DNA from: an uncultured Elioraea sp.
GTDB taxonomy: Bacteria > Pseudomonadota > Alphaproteobacteria > Acetobacterales > Acetobacteraceae
Direction: 5' to 3'
Length of the DNA stretch: 57,980 nt
Assembly: GCA_938010425.1 (NCBI GenBank)
Contig: CALLUO010000038.1
Location: 1-57,980 of the forward strand
The stretch's first letter is position 1, and the number at the start of each line of letters is the position of its first letter. A program made the position numbers and the translations under genes. A model generated the notes under the pieces. It made no database searches. It was not told the DNA's origin and saw only the letters and a program-made list of their open reading frames with translations. Positions 1-9,416 of the stretch are shown here, one piece after another.

Positions 1-992
1 TCAAGCGCGGCCAGCGCGACCACCATCTTGAAGGTCGATCCCGGGGCATAGAGCCCGGCAATCGCCTTGTTGACCAGCGGAGCGCGGCGGTTGGTCGTCC
101 ACTCTCGCCACTGCGCCGCGCTGACGCCAGAGTCGAACACCGAGGGGTCAAAGGAGGGCGAGGAGGCCATGGCCAGCACCTCGCCATTGCGCACATCCAG
201 CACCACCGCAGCTGCCGCCTCGTCGGCGATCCGCGTGAACACCGCCCTCTGCAGGCCAGCGTCCAACGTCGTTGTCACGTCCTGGCCGGGGGATCCCTCC
301 TCCCGGCCGAGCTCGCGGATGACGCGCCCAACCACGTTGACCTCGACTTGGACGGTGCCGGCGCGACCGCGCAGCACCCGGTCATGCGCACGTTCAAGCC
401 CGGCCCTGCCAACGCGGATGCCAGGCAGCTCGAGCATCGGGTCGCCGTCAAGATCGGCCTGAGCAGGCGGCGCGACATAGCCAACGATATGGGCGAAAGC
501 TTCGCCACCTGGGTAAACGCGGTGGGAGCCGACATCGGTCAGGATGCCGGGAAGATCCGGCGCGTTCACCTCGAGCCGGACCATCTCGTCCCAGGAGAGG
601 AAATCGCGCACCACCACCGGCACAAAGCGGCGGCGGCGGCGGATGTCGCGTTCGATCCGGCCCAGCTCTGCCTCCGACAACGGCAGGATTTGCGCCACCT
701 TGGCGAGGGTGGCGGCGATGTCGTCGGTGCGCTCAGCAACAAGCAGCGCGCGCCAGTTTTGCCGGTTCGCCGCTATCGGTTCTCCAAACCGATCGAGAAT
801 TCGTCCGCGCGGCGGGGGGATCAAGCGCACGCTGATGCGGTTCTCCTCCGCAAGCAGCGTGTAGCGGTCGCTCTCCACAACTTGGAGCTGGTAGAGCCGC
901 ACCGCAAGCGCGCCGGTCAGAGCGAGCTGGCCAGCCCCCATCAGCAGCACGCGGCGTGTGAACAACGACCGGCGCGTCCTTTCCCGCCTCAT
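1..992 (-). CDS. mrdA: Penicillin-binding protein 2 (peptidoglycan transpeptidase), 3' end cut by window edge
   Basis: Transpeptidase of the elongation complex that cross-links side-wall peptidoglycan in the periplasm. About 330 codons lie in the window; the C-terminal half is beyond base 1. A basic N-terminus is followed by one membrane segment (residues about 16-34), then PPRGRILDRFG (about 59-69), typical of the PBP2 dimerisation domain. The catalytic SxxK motif, STFK, falls right at the edge, with Ser at codon 319 (bases 36-38). The ATG at 992 lies 7 bases after the mreD stop, so the gene is the last of mreB-mreC-mreD-mrdA. Family knowledge: PBP2 works with MreB, MreC and RodA. Assignment to PBP2 rather than PBP3/FtsI rests mainly on the mre neighbours. 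Confidence 0.93.
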   Translation of the reverse strand, partial: MRRERTRRSLFTRRVLLMGAGQLALTGALAVRLYQLQVVESDRYTLLAEENRISVRLIPPPRGRILDRFGEPIAANRQNWRALLVAERTDDIAATLAKVAQILPLSEAELGRIERDIRRRRRFVPVVVRDFLSWDEMVRLEVNAPDLPGILTDVGSHRVYPGGEAFAHIVGYVAPPAQADLDGDPMLELPGIRVGRAGLERAHDRVLRGRAGTVQVEVNVVGRVIRELGREEGSPGQDVTTTLDAGLQRAVFTRIADEAAAAVVLDVRNGEVLAMASSPSFDPSVFDSGVSAAQWREWTTNRRAPLVNKAIAGLYAPGSTFKMVVALAAL

Positions 993-999
993 CGCGCTT

Positions 1000-1539
1000 T
1001 TAGACCGGTTCGAGAGATCGTTCGAGACGCACAAAGAGCCACGCGAGAAGAGGATAAGCGGCGATCGTCACGCCGCACTCGAATAAACCGGGGGTAACGG
1101 GTTGAATGGTAAAGGAAAGCAGCGTTCTCATCCCCCAGTTCAAGGTGAGCAAGGCGGCAGCGAACAGGGCGAAGCCAATCCAGACAATGAGGAACGACTG
1201 TTTGGCCAAGGCGCGACGCTGCGTCATCACGCCACCGTGTAAAAGCAGAAAAATCAGCGCGTTGACGCCAAGAGGGGCGGCGCTGAGGAGGTCGGCTAAA
1301 ACGCCGAGGCCGAACACCACCCAGGGCGGCATCAATCCCGGCCGGTACAGTGTCCAGAAAAACACGGCTGCGAGCGGAGTCAGTGGCATGCCGCCTTCCC
1401 GCGCGGCGGAACCCAGCGGCAGCCCTGTGGCAAGCAGCAGGAGGACAGCGAGCGCGGCCGGGGCGGAGGCGCGCGCGAGCTGATCAAGGCGCGCCCAAAG
1501 CCCACGCGGCTGTGGCGGCCGGGCAACCGGGCTAGCCAC
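1000..1539 (-). CDS. mreD: Rod shape-determining protein MreD
   Basis: Inner-membrane protein of the elongation complex. It has 179 residues, near the usual 160-180, with several hydrophobic segments (for example around residues 20-40, 55-100 and 115-165). I chose the GTG at 1539 because it overlaps the end of mreC by eight bases (GTGGCTAG holds both the mreD start and the mreC TAG stop), which suggests translational coupling. A longer in-frame extension to base 1812 exists but would run through mreC and has no family-like sequence. Sequence conservation in MreD is always weak, so the call rests on position, length and hydrophobicity. Confidence 0.85.
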   Translation of the reverse strand: MASPVARPPQPRGLWARLDQLARASAPAALAVLLLLATGLPLGSAAREGGMPLTPLAAVFFWTLYRPGLMPPWVVFGLGVLADLLSAAPLGVNALIFLLLHGGVMTQRRALAKQSFLIVWIGFALFAAALLTLNWGMRTLLSFTIQPVTPGLFECGVTIAAYPLLAWLFVRLERSLEPV

Positions 1540-2401
1540 CGGTGCGCCTCTGGCGCTGCACGGGCCGGACCACCGCGTCAGGTGAGAGGATGCCGCTGAG
1601 GCCGAAATCATGCACACGCACGAAGTCGAGCCGATCGAGATCCGCGAAGGGTTCGACCTCGAGCCCGGTGCGGCCCTCGCGCACGATGCCGACTGGCAGC
1701 CCAGCCGGCATAGCACCTGCCTCGGAGGAGGTAACAATGCGGTCTCCTGGCTGCGGCTGCTCAGGCCCCGTCCAGTACTGAATTCGCGGCCGCGGCGCGT
1801 TGGTGCCGGCAAGGATAGCCCGCGTGCCTGTGCGCTCGACCAAGACCGGGATTCGGGAGTTGATATCGGTTAGAAGCAAAAGCCGCGCCGAACGATTGCC
1901 GACCTCGCTCACTCTGCCCACCACACCTGCCGCATCGACCGCGACCTGGCCCTTGCGTACGGCATGGTTTGGCTCCAGCGCCAGAAGCGCTGACCGAGCA
2001 TAAGCACCGCCCACATCGGCGACCACGCGGGCCGTGGTAAAAATCGGGGTGGGATCGGCTGGCGCGTTCAGCACACGGCGCAGGGCTCGGTTCTCGGCCT
2101 CGAGCGCCAAAGCCCGGTCGTACCAGCGCCGAAGCCGCTCGTTCTCCTCGCGCAAGCGAGCATTCTCGGAACGAAGCAGGATGAGCCCCCGAACCTCGGC
2201 AATCGCGTCCCGCACAGTGCCAATCGGGCGGCTGAGCACGGCGTAAAGTGGCACCACCACGTCGGCAAGCTGCGTACGCAGGCGCTCGACCAGCACCGTG
2301 TCCGCTTTGCCGATCAGCATCAGGCCGAAGGAAGCAGCGATCAGCGCCGGCAGCACGAGCCGAGCCAGCGCCTGCCGCAGCGGCACGCTGAGCTGGATCA
2401 T
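1532..2401 (-). CDS. mreC: Rod shape-determining protein MreC
   Basis: Periplasmic scaffold of the cell-wall elongation complex, 289 residues. One N-terminal membrane anchor (about residues 16-34) is followed by a strongly charged coiled coil (about 75-112, repeats of LREENERLRR type) and then the beta-rich MreC domain with VVGRVSEVG and the late SGILSPDA stretch. The ATG at 2401 overlaps the stop of a five-codon mini frame that begins after a better GGAG ribosome site, so the start may be coupled to it. It lies 79 bases after mreB and overlaps mreD. The gene ends in TAG, which shows that TAG is a normal stop in this genome. Confidence 0.95.
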   Translation of the reverse strand: MIQLSVPLRQALARLVLPALIAASFGLMLIGKADTVLVERLRTQLADVVVPLYAVLSRPIGTVRDAIAEVRGLILLRSENARLREENERLRRWYDRALALEAENRALRRVLNAPADPTPIFTTARVVADVGGAYARSALLALEPNHAVRKGQVAVDAAGVVGRVSEVGNRSARLLLLTDINSRIPVLVERTGTRAILAGTNAPRPRIQYWTGPEQPQPGDRIVTSSEAGAMPAGLPVGIVREGRTGLEVEPFADLDRLDFVRVHDFGLSGILSPDAVVRPVQRQRRTGG

Positions 2402-2480
2402 CTTGCCGCTCGCATTTTGCTCCGTTCCTTCTCCTGCCTTGCCTCACCCACGCCAGCCGCGAGTCGGCAGCCGCGTGCGA

Positions 2481-3572
<1,092 letters not shown>

Positions 3573-3768
3573 TCACACGCGCGGCCAAAACCGGGGTTTA
3601 CGGCGCAAGCCCCACTGGCTCAACCGGGTTTGCATCGGCCCACCTGCGCATGGGGAAGGGGGCTGGGTCGATCAAGCCTGGATGAGGACAGGATCATGCC
3701 TTGCCCTCGCCGCTTTGGATTGATCCCATGGGGATGTTAGACGCAAGTCACAGATGAGGAGATCGGCT

Positions 3769-4014
3769 GTGCGTATGACCATGTTGATTGTGGCCGCCCC
3801 TTTGGCACTGACGCTCCCCGGCTGCGGCAGTTCGACGACGGACCGCGCCTTGTCAGGCGCCGCACTCGGTGGCGCCGCTGGTGCTGGCATCTCAGCCGTG
3901 ACGGGCGGCAGCGTGGTGGGGGGTGCAGTGGTTGGCGGCGCGGTGGGTGCTGCGGCCGGAGCCCTGACCTCGGACAGGGATGTCAATCTCGGCCGCCCGC
4001 TCTGGCGGCGCTAA
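3769..4014 (+). CDS. Small glycine-zipper lipoprotein
   Basis: A short secreted lipoprotein, about 81 residues, of unknown function. The N-terminus is a signal peptide ending in the lipobox LPGC, followed by an alternating Gly/Ala/Val region (GGAAGAGISAV..., GGAVVGGAVG) typical of glycine-zipper membrane segments of the YmgG/SlyB kind. I chose GTG at 3769 because GAGGAG at 3756-3761 sits seven bases upstream; an in-frame ATG at 3754 overlaps that ribosome site and ATG at 3775 is also possible. Family knowledge: such proteins usually sit in the outer membrane. It faces leuA across a strong hairpin. Confidence 0.7.
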   Translation: MRMTMLIVAAPLALTLPGCGSSTTDRALSGAALGGAAGAGISAVTGGSVVGGAVVGGAVGAAAGALTSDRDVNLGRPLWRR

Positions 4015-4021
4015 CCTGGGC

Positions 4022-4048
4022 GCGAGGGGCAGCCTGGCTGCCCCTCGC
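4022..4048. terminator. Hairpin between convergent lipoprotein gene and leuA
   Basis: An 11-bp perfect stem (4022-4032 with 4038-4048) with a five-base loop lies exactly between the two convergent genes. There is no T tract on either side, so it is either a weak bidirectional terminator or an mRNA 3' end stabiliser. Confidence 0.55.
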
Positions 4049-4055
4049 CCGACCA

Positions 4056-5660
4056 TCACACCACCAGCTCGCGCGCAGCCGTATCCGTCAGCTCAGGATC
4101 AGGGGCGGTGCGTAACCGCTTCACCATGAGTTTGTTCAGAGCGTGGATGTAGGCGCGTGCCGATGCCACCAAGGTGTCAGTATCTGCCCCCTGGCCGTCG
4201 ACCAGCTTGCCCCCCTCCTCGAGCCGCACCGTCACCTTGGCCTGCGCGTCGGTCCCCTCCGTCACCGCGTGCACCTGGAACAGCTTGAGAACGGCCTCGT
4301 GCGGGAAGAGGGCGCGAATCGCCTTGAAGGTCGCGTCCACTGGCCCGTCCCCGGTCGCTTCCGCCCGCTTCACCTCGCCGTCGATGTCGAGCTCGAGCAC
4401 CGCGCGCTGCGGCCCCTTCGACCCCGCCCAAACCTCGAGCGAGACGAAGCGGATGTGGTCATGCGCGCGCATTACTTCGTCGTCGACAAGGGCAATAATG
4501 TCCTCATCGAACACCACCTTTTTCGCATCTGCAAGCTTCTTGAAGCGCTGGAAGGCATCGTTCAGCGCATTCTCGCCGATGTCCCCGTAGCCCAGTTGCC
4601 TCAGCTTGTCGCGGAAGGCGGCGCGGCCCGAGTGCTTGCCGAGCACAAGGCTCGATTTCGCCCAACCCACACTTTCGGGTGTCATAATTTCGTAAGTGCC
4701 GGCGTGCTTCAGCATGCCGTCTTGATGGATGCCCGATTCATGGGCGAAGGCGTTGCGGCCGACGATCGCCTTATTCGGCTGCACGTCGAAGCCGGTGATG
4801 GTGGACAAGAGCTTCGAGGTGCGCACGATATTGCGCGTTACCACGCCCGTATCCGCGCCGAACACCTGGGGGCGCGTCTTCAGCGCCATCACGATCTCCT
4901 CAAGTGCAGCGTTGCCCGCGCGCTCCCCGATGCCGTTGATGGTGCACTCGACCTGACGCACGCCCGCGCGGATGGCAGCAAGCGTATTCGCAACCGCAAG
5001 CCCAAGATCGTTGTGGCAATGGGCGGAGAAGATGACACGATCGGCCCCTGGCACACGCTCGCGCAGCATGATGAAAATCGCGGCGAACTCCTCTGGCACG
5101 GCGTAGCCCACCGTGTCGGGGATGTTGATGGTGGTGGCGCCAGCCTTGATCGCCGCCTCGACGCAGCGGCAGAGGAAATCAGGTTCCGTACGGCTGCCGT
5201 CCTCGGCCGACCACTCGACGTCGTCGGTATAGTTTCGCGCAAGGGTGACGCTTTCAGTCACCCTCTCCAGCACCCGCTCGGGCTCGAGCTGCAGCTTGTA
5301 CTTCATGTGCAGGGGCGAGGTGCTGATGAAGGTGTGGATTCGCTTGCGCTTGGCGGGCTTCAACGCCTCAGCAGCGGCGAGGATGTCGTTCTTCGCTGCG
5401 CGTGCCAGGCTGCATATCACTGCGCCCTGGATCTTCTCCGAGATCGCGCGCACGGCCTCGAAATCGCCCGGCGAGGCGATGGCGAACCCGGCCTCGATCA
5501 CGTCGACACCGAGGTCCTCGAGGGCTTCCGCCATGCGCAGCTTCTCCTCGAGGTTCATCGAGAAGCCGGGCGACTGTTCACCGTCGCGCAGCGTGGTGTC
5601 GAAGACAATGATGCGATCGGGCGCGACGGTGCCAAAAGAGGGATGGGTGATAGTGGACAT
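4056..5660 (-). CDS. leuA: 2-isopropylmalate synthase
   Basis: First committed step of leucine synthesis: acetyl-CoA plus 2-oxoisovalerate gives 2-isopropylmalate, in the cytoplasm. 534 residues. The catalytic TIM barrel carries DTTLRDGEQSPG (residues 20-31), HCHND (214-218, metal ligands) and the NGIGERAGNA segment (about 242-251). The C-terminal third is the leucine-binding LeuA regulatory domain, so feedback inhibition is expected. ATG at 5660 begins MSTITHPSFG, a normal family N-terminus; a longer frame to 5747 runs into a structured leader. The gene stands alone, not beside leuBCD. Its leader has features that could belong to attenuation (see the element at 5703-5839). Confidence 0.97.
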   Translation of the reverse strand: MSTITHPSFGTVAPDRIIVFDTTLRDGEQSPGFSMNLEEKLRMAEALEDLGVDVIEAGFAIASPGDFEAVRAISEKIQGAVICSLARAAKNDILAAAEALKPAKRKRIHTFISTSPLHMKYKLQLEPERVLERVTESVTLARNYTDDVEWSAEDGSRTEPDFLCRCVEAAIKAGATTINIPDTVGYAVPEEFAAIFIMLRERVPGADRVIFSAHCHNDLGLAVANTLAAIRAGVRQVECTINGIGERAGNAALEEIVMALKTRPQVFGADTGVVTRNIVRTSKLLSTITGFDVQPNKAIVGRNAFAHESGIHQDGMLKHAGTYEIMTPESVGWAKSSLVLGKHSGRAAFRDKLRQLGYGDIGENALNDAFQRFKKLADAKKVVFDEDIIALVDDEVMRAHDHIRFVSLEVWAGSKGPQRAVLELDIDGEVKRAEATGDGPVDATFKAIRALFPHEAVLKLFQVHAVTEGTDAQAKVTVRLEEGGKLVDGQGADTDTLVASARAYIHALNKLMVKRLRTAPDPELTDTAARELVV

Positions 5661-5702
5661 AGCGCGATTCCGTTCCGTTCCCCGGTTGCGACTGGCTGGA
5701 AG

Positions 5703-5839
5703 GCCCCTGAGCGGCGACGAGGGCGACCCTTCGCCCGAGCCGTTCACGCCCAGGGGCGGCTAAGTCGCAGCGGAAGCGCGCCAAGGCCCGCGCCGGAAGA
5801 GCGCGTCATACACAAGGCTAGAGAACGCCGACGAAACAT
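5703..5839 (-). promoter_or_regulatory. Possible leuA leader: short Leu-containing frame ending in a nested hairpin
   Basis: On the minus strand a 31-codon frame starts at ATG 5839 and stops at 5744-5746; six codons are Leu, four of them in the eight codons GALPLRLS region. Its stop lies inside a nested hairpin: outer stem 5703-5709 with 5751-5757, inner stem 5721-5726 with 5731-5736. Leu-codon leader peptides are known to control leu operons in proteobacteria. Against it, there is no strong ribosome site before the frame, no unbroken Leu run and no T tract after the hairpin. Treat as a weak candidate. Confidence 0.3.
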
Positions 5840-5958
5840 GGCTTTTCGAGGGATAGCGAAATCGCCCGCCGCCGTCTAGGACATCGTCCATTTTCGCGTT
5901 TCCCCTCTTTTGCCAGGGAACCCTCGCGCAGTTCCGACCCCACGCAGGACATCCCCCT

Positions 5959-6783
5959 ATGCCCCTCCTTGTGCTCGAACGGCCGCTCCATCCAGCCGGA
6001 CGCGCCATCCTCGACGCCGCGCCAAGAGTGATGGTCGCGGTCGCCACCGACAGGGCCGATTTCGCTGCCTGCGCCCGCGAAGCAGAAGCGATCCTGCTGT
6101 GGCTGACCCGGGGGTCGATCATGCCTTTCTCGGATCCCGCCCAAATCTGAACTACGACGCTATGCTGCGCCGCGGCGAGGGTGCTCTGGCGACGGGCCGA
6201 GCATCGGCGAACTCGCCCGCCCTACTGAATTGTCATCGGCTACGGCCGCATCGGCGCGCGCGTTGCCCGGCTCTGCGCTGCCTTTGGCATGCGGGTGATG
6301 GTGCACGGCTCCGCCTTCCCCACCCCGCGCATCGCCGCCGACGGCCACATCCCCGCCCCCGATTGGCGCGCCGCATTGGCCGAGGCCGACAGTGTCACTC
6401 TAGACTGCCCGCTACACCGCCCGCTGCACGACGCCCCATGCGATCTGATCGACTCCAAGACCCTTCACCCCCATCAAGCCCGGTGTGTGGCTGATCAACA
6501 CCGCGCGCGGCCCGCTGGTCGACGAGGCAGCGCTCATCGACTCGCTTCAGTCGGGCAAGGTCGCTGCAGCCGGGCTCGATGTGTTGAGCACAGAGTTCGC
6601 TCTGCCCGACAACCCTTGCTTGGCATGGACAGCGTTATCCTCACCCCGTACGCCGCCGCCTCAGCGCCGGAGACGCTGGCCTGGATGGGGGGGCGTGCCG
6701 CGCAGACCATCCTCGATGCCCTGGCGGGCCGGATCGATCCTCGCTTCCTCGTCAATCCAGAGGTCCTGCGGTCAGAGCGGTAA
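5959..6783 (+). pseudogene. Broken D-2-hydroxyacid dehydrogenase (phosphoglycerate dehydrogenase-like)
   Basis: Family members oxidise or reduce 2-hydroxyacids with NAD. Pieces of one protein are read in different plus-strand frames. An N-terminal piece (MPLLVLERPLHP, from 5959) stops at 6148. The Rossmann piece VIGYGRIGARVARLCAAFG starts near 6233. WLINTARGPLVDEAALIDSL is in another frame from about 6487, and the C-terminal piece with LTPYAAASAPETL starts near 6634. Between the first two pieces the segment carrying the usual GVGxDNVD and the substrate-binding residues is mostly gone, so there is an internal deletion as well as at least three frameshifts. It is upstream of a patatin gene that is also frameshifted. 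Confidence 0.85.
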
Positions 6784-6832
6784 ACCGGTTTTTTGTTGCG
6801 CTGCAGCATAGGCAGTCTGTTGGGCAAGGGCT

Positions 6833-7962
6833 ATGGCCCTTCGCACCCTTCGCACCCGTTCTCTTCCGTCAGATTGCAAACTGATCGATCTCGGCCTGCA
6901 AGGCGGAGGCGCGCACGGCGCCTTCACCTGGGGGGTGCTCGACCGCCTCCTTGTTGACGATCGAGTCGAAATCGATGGCATCAGCGGAACCTCGGCCGGG
7001 GCGATGAACGCTGTCGTGCTCGCCGATGGGCTGGCGCGCGGCGGGCGCAAGGGCGCGCGCGAACGCCTCGCCCTGTTCTGGCGGCGCGTGAGCGACGCCG
7101 CCCGCTTCTCCCCCATCCAGCGAACAGCACTCGATCAGCTGCGGGGCGCTGGACGCTCGATTTCTCTCCGGGCTTCCTCGCCCTCGACCTGATGAGCCGG
7201 CTCGTTTCGCCCTACGAGTTCAACCCGCTCGCATTCAACCCTCTGCGCAACATCGTCGCCGAGGTGGTCGATTTCGACCGCGTGCGTTCGTGCGAAGCGG
7301 TACAGGTTTTCGTCACCGCCACGCACGTGCCGACAGGACGGCCGCGCACCTTCGCGGGGCGGGAGATCACGCTCGACGCCGTGATGGCCTCGGCCTGTCT
7401 CCCCTTCCTGTTCCACGCCGTCGAAATCGACGGCGAGCCCTACTGGGACGGCGGCTTCATGGGCAACCCGGTGCTGCATCCGCTCGTCGAACGCACCGAT
7501 GCGCGCGACCTCATCGTCGTGCAGATCAATCCGCTCGTTCGCCCCGGCACGCCGAAAACCGCACGCGACATCCTCAACCGCGTCAACGAGATCAGTTTCA
7601 ACTCCGCCCTGCTGAACAGCATCCGCACCATCCTGCTGTTGAAGGAACTGGCTGGGGAGGCGGGCTTTGCCGATGAACGCCTCTCCCACCTGATGCTCCA
7701 TCGCATCCATGCCGAGGAAGAGATGGCCGAACTCGGCGTGTCGTCGAAGTTGAACGCGGAGTGGCCCTTCCTCCAACACCTGCACGATGTCGGCTGGCGC
7801 GCAGCCGACCGCTTCCTCGCTGAACACTATGACGACCTCGGCGTGCGCTCGACCTACCCACTCGAGCACGTGCTATGGGGAGTCGATTCCGTCATGCGCG
7901 CCGCCGCTGAGGCCGCCTGCACGGCTGAGGACGAGACGACCGATCAGACGGGGGTGCGATGA
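6833..7962 (+). pseudogene. Patatin-like phospholipase, split by a frameshift near 7145
   Basis: Patatin-family lipid acyl hydrolase. The first frame (6833-7192) has the oxyanion loop LGLQGGGAHGAFTWG and the nucleophile elbow GTSAG. The second frame (7192-7962) carries the rest, with the catalytic Asp in YWDGGFMGNP. Reading the second frame back gives WTLDFSPGFLALDLMSRL, which continues the family sequence, so the natural protein was one chain of about 375 residues. A single shift near 7140-7150 separates nucleophile from catalytic Asp. The two frames meet as TGATG at 7190-7194, so a coupled restart is possible, but neither half would be active alone. The stop overlaps the start of the permease (ATGA at 7959). 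Confidence 0.8.
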
Positions 7963-9416
7963 TCAGCATTCTCGGCATCGTTCTGTCGCTTGGCTTGCTC
8001 ATCCTTCTCGCCTTCCGCGGCTTGACCGTCCTTCTGCTCGCTCCGGCCATGGCGGTGCTCGCTACCGCCTTCGACGGCGGCATGCCGCTGCTTGCCACCT
8101 ACACGCAGATCTTCATGCGCGCGGCTGCCAACTTCATCGCGCACTTCTTTCCGCTCTTTCTGCTCGGTGCCGTGTTCGGCAAGCTGATGGAGGACACGGG
8201 CAGCGCCGAGGCTCTGGCCCGCGGCCTGGTGGCGAAACTTGGGGCCGAGCGCGCGATCCTCGCCGTCGTGCTCGCTTGTGCTGTGCTCACCTATGGCGGC
8301 GTTTCGCTGTTCGTCGTCGCCTTCGCCGTCTACCCGGTTGCCGCCGCCCTGTTTCGCCAAGCCGACATCCCGAAACGGCTCATCCCCGCCGCCATCGCGC
8401 TCGGCTCCTTCACCTTCACCATGTCTGCCCTACCTGGCACACCCGCGATACAGAACGCGATCCCGATGCCGTTCTTCGGCACCACCGCCTTCGCTGCCCC
8501 GGGTCTCGGTATCATCACCGCGTTGGTGATGCTTGCCTTCGGCCTCGCGTGGCTGACTTGGCGCGAACGCAGCCTGAAGGCGAAGGGCGAAGGGTACGGC
8601 GCTGCCGATGGCGAGCGGGTCAAGCCGGACAAACGCCTGCGCGAAGCCGCGCAGGATGAAGGGTTCGACCTGATGGAGATCGGCGATCACCCCGCACCTG
8701 CCGACACGCAACTTCCGCGCGCCTGGCTTGCCGGCCTGCCGGTGGTGCTGGTGGTCGCGGTCAACCTGATCGTCACCGCCTTCGTCATCCCCCGCCTCGA
8801 CACGAGCTATCTCGCCGAGGCACGGTTCGGTGCCACCGACATCTCCGCCGTGCGCGGCATCTGGGCAATCATCACCGGACTTCTGGTAGCGATCGTTTTG
8901 ATGGTCTTTGCCAATCGTTCGCGCCTCGCTTCGCTCTCCCGCACACTCGACGACGGCGCCAACGCCTCCGCCCTGCCAATTTTCAACACAGCCTCTCTGG
9001 TTGGGTACGGGGCGGTGGTCGCTTCGCTCGGTGCCTTCGCCACCATTCGCGATCTCGTGCTCGGCGTGGGCGGCGGAAGCGTGCTTATGAGCCTCGCCGT
9101 CGCCGCCTCAGTTCTTGCCGGCATGACCGGCTCCGCCTCGGGCGGCACGACGATTGCGCTACAGGCGCTGGGTTCGACCTATCTCGAGATGGCTCAGACA
9201 GCCGGCATCGCGCCCGATCTCCTGCATCGCGTCACCGCGGTCTCGACCAGCGTGCTGGACACACTCCCGCACAATGGCGCTGTGATTACCTTGCTCGCAA
9301 TCTGCCGCCTCAAGCATGGGGAGGCCTATGGTGATATCGCCATGACCGCCATGGTCGGCCCTCTCCTCTCACTCGTCGTGCTGATCGGGCTCGGCAGCTT
9401 GTTTGGTTCGTTCTGA
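7959..9416 (+). CDS. GntP-family permease (gluconate/organic-acid proton symporter type)
   Basis: Inner-membrane secondary transporter, 485 residues with about twelve hydrophobic segments. Sequence landmarks are the early LLLAPAMAVLATAF, the GGVSLFVVAFAVYPVAAALF segment, PGTPAIQNAIP and the late GMTGSASGGTTIALQALG and LDTLPHNGAVITLL, all typical of the GntP/DsdX superfamily. Members import gluconate, other sugar acids or D-serine with protons; the substrate cannot be read here. ATG 7959 overlaps the patatin stop by four bases, so the two were probably one transcript. The end overlaps the convergent glycosyltransferase by 48 bases. Confidence 0.88.
   Translation: MISILGIVLSLGLLILLAFRGLTVLLLAPAMAVLATAFDGGMPLLATYTQIFMRAAANFIAHFFPLFLLGAVFGKLMEDTGSAEALARGLVAKLGAERAILAVVLACAVLTYGGVSLFVVAFAVYPVAAALFRQADIPKRLIPAAIALGSFTFTMSALPGTPAIQNAIPMPFFGTTAFAAPGLGIITALVMLAFGLAWLTWRERSLKAKGEGYGAADGERVKPDKRLREAAQDEGFDLMEIGDHPAPADTQLPRAWLAGLPVVLVVAVNLIVTAFVIPRLDTSYLAEARFGATDISAVRGIWAIITGLLVAIVLMVFANRSRLASLSRTLDDGANASALPIFNTASLVGYGAVVASLGAFATIRDLVLGVGGGSVLMSLAVAASVLAGMTGSASGGTTIALQALGSTYLEMAQTAGIAPDLLHRVTAVSTSVLDTLPHNGAVITLLAICRLKHGEAYGDIAMTAMVGPLLSLVVLIGLGSLFGSF

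Noticed and set aside
4143-5879. Long plus-strand open frame (578 codons) antisense to leuA
   Set aside because: Shadow of leuA caused by high GC; no recognisable protein sequence.
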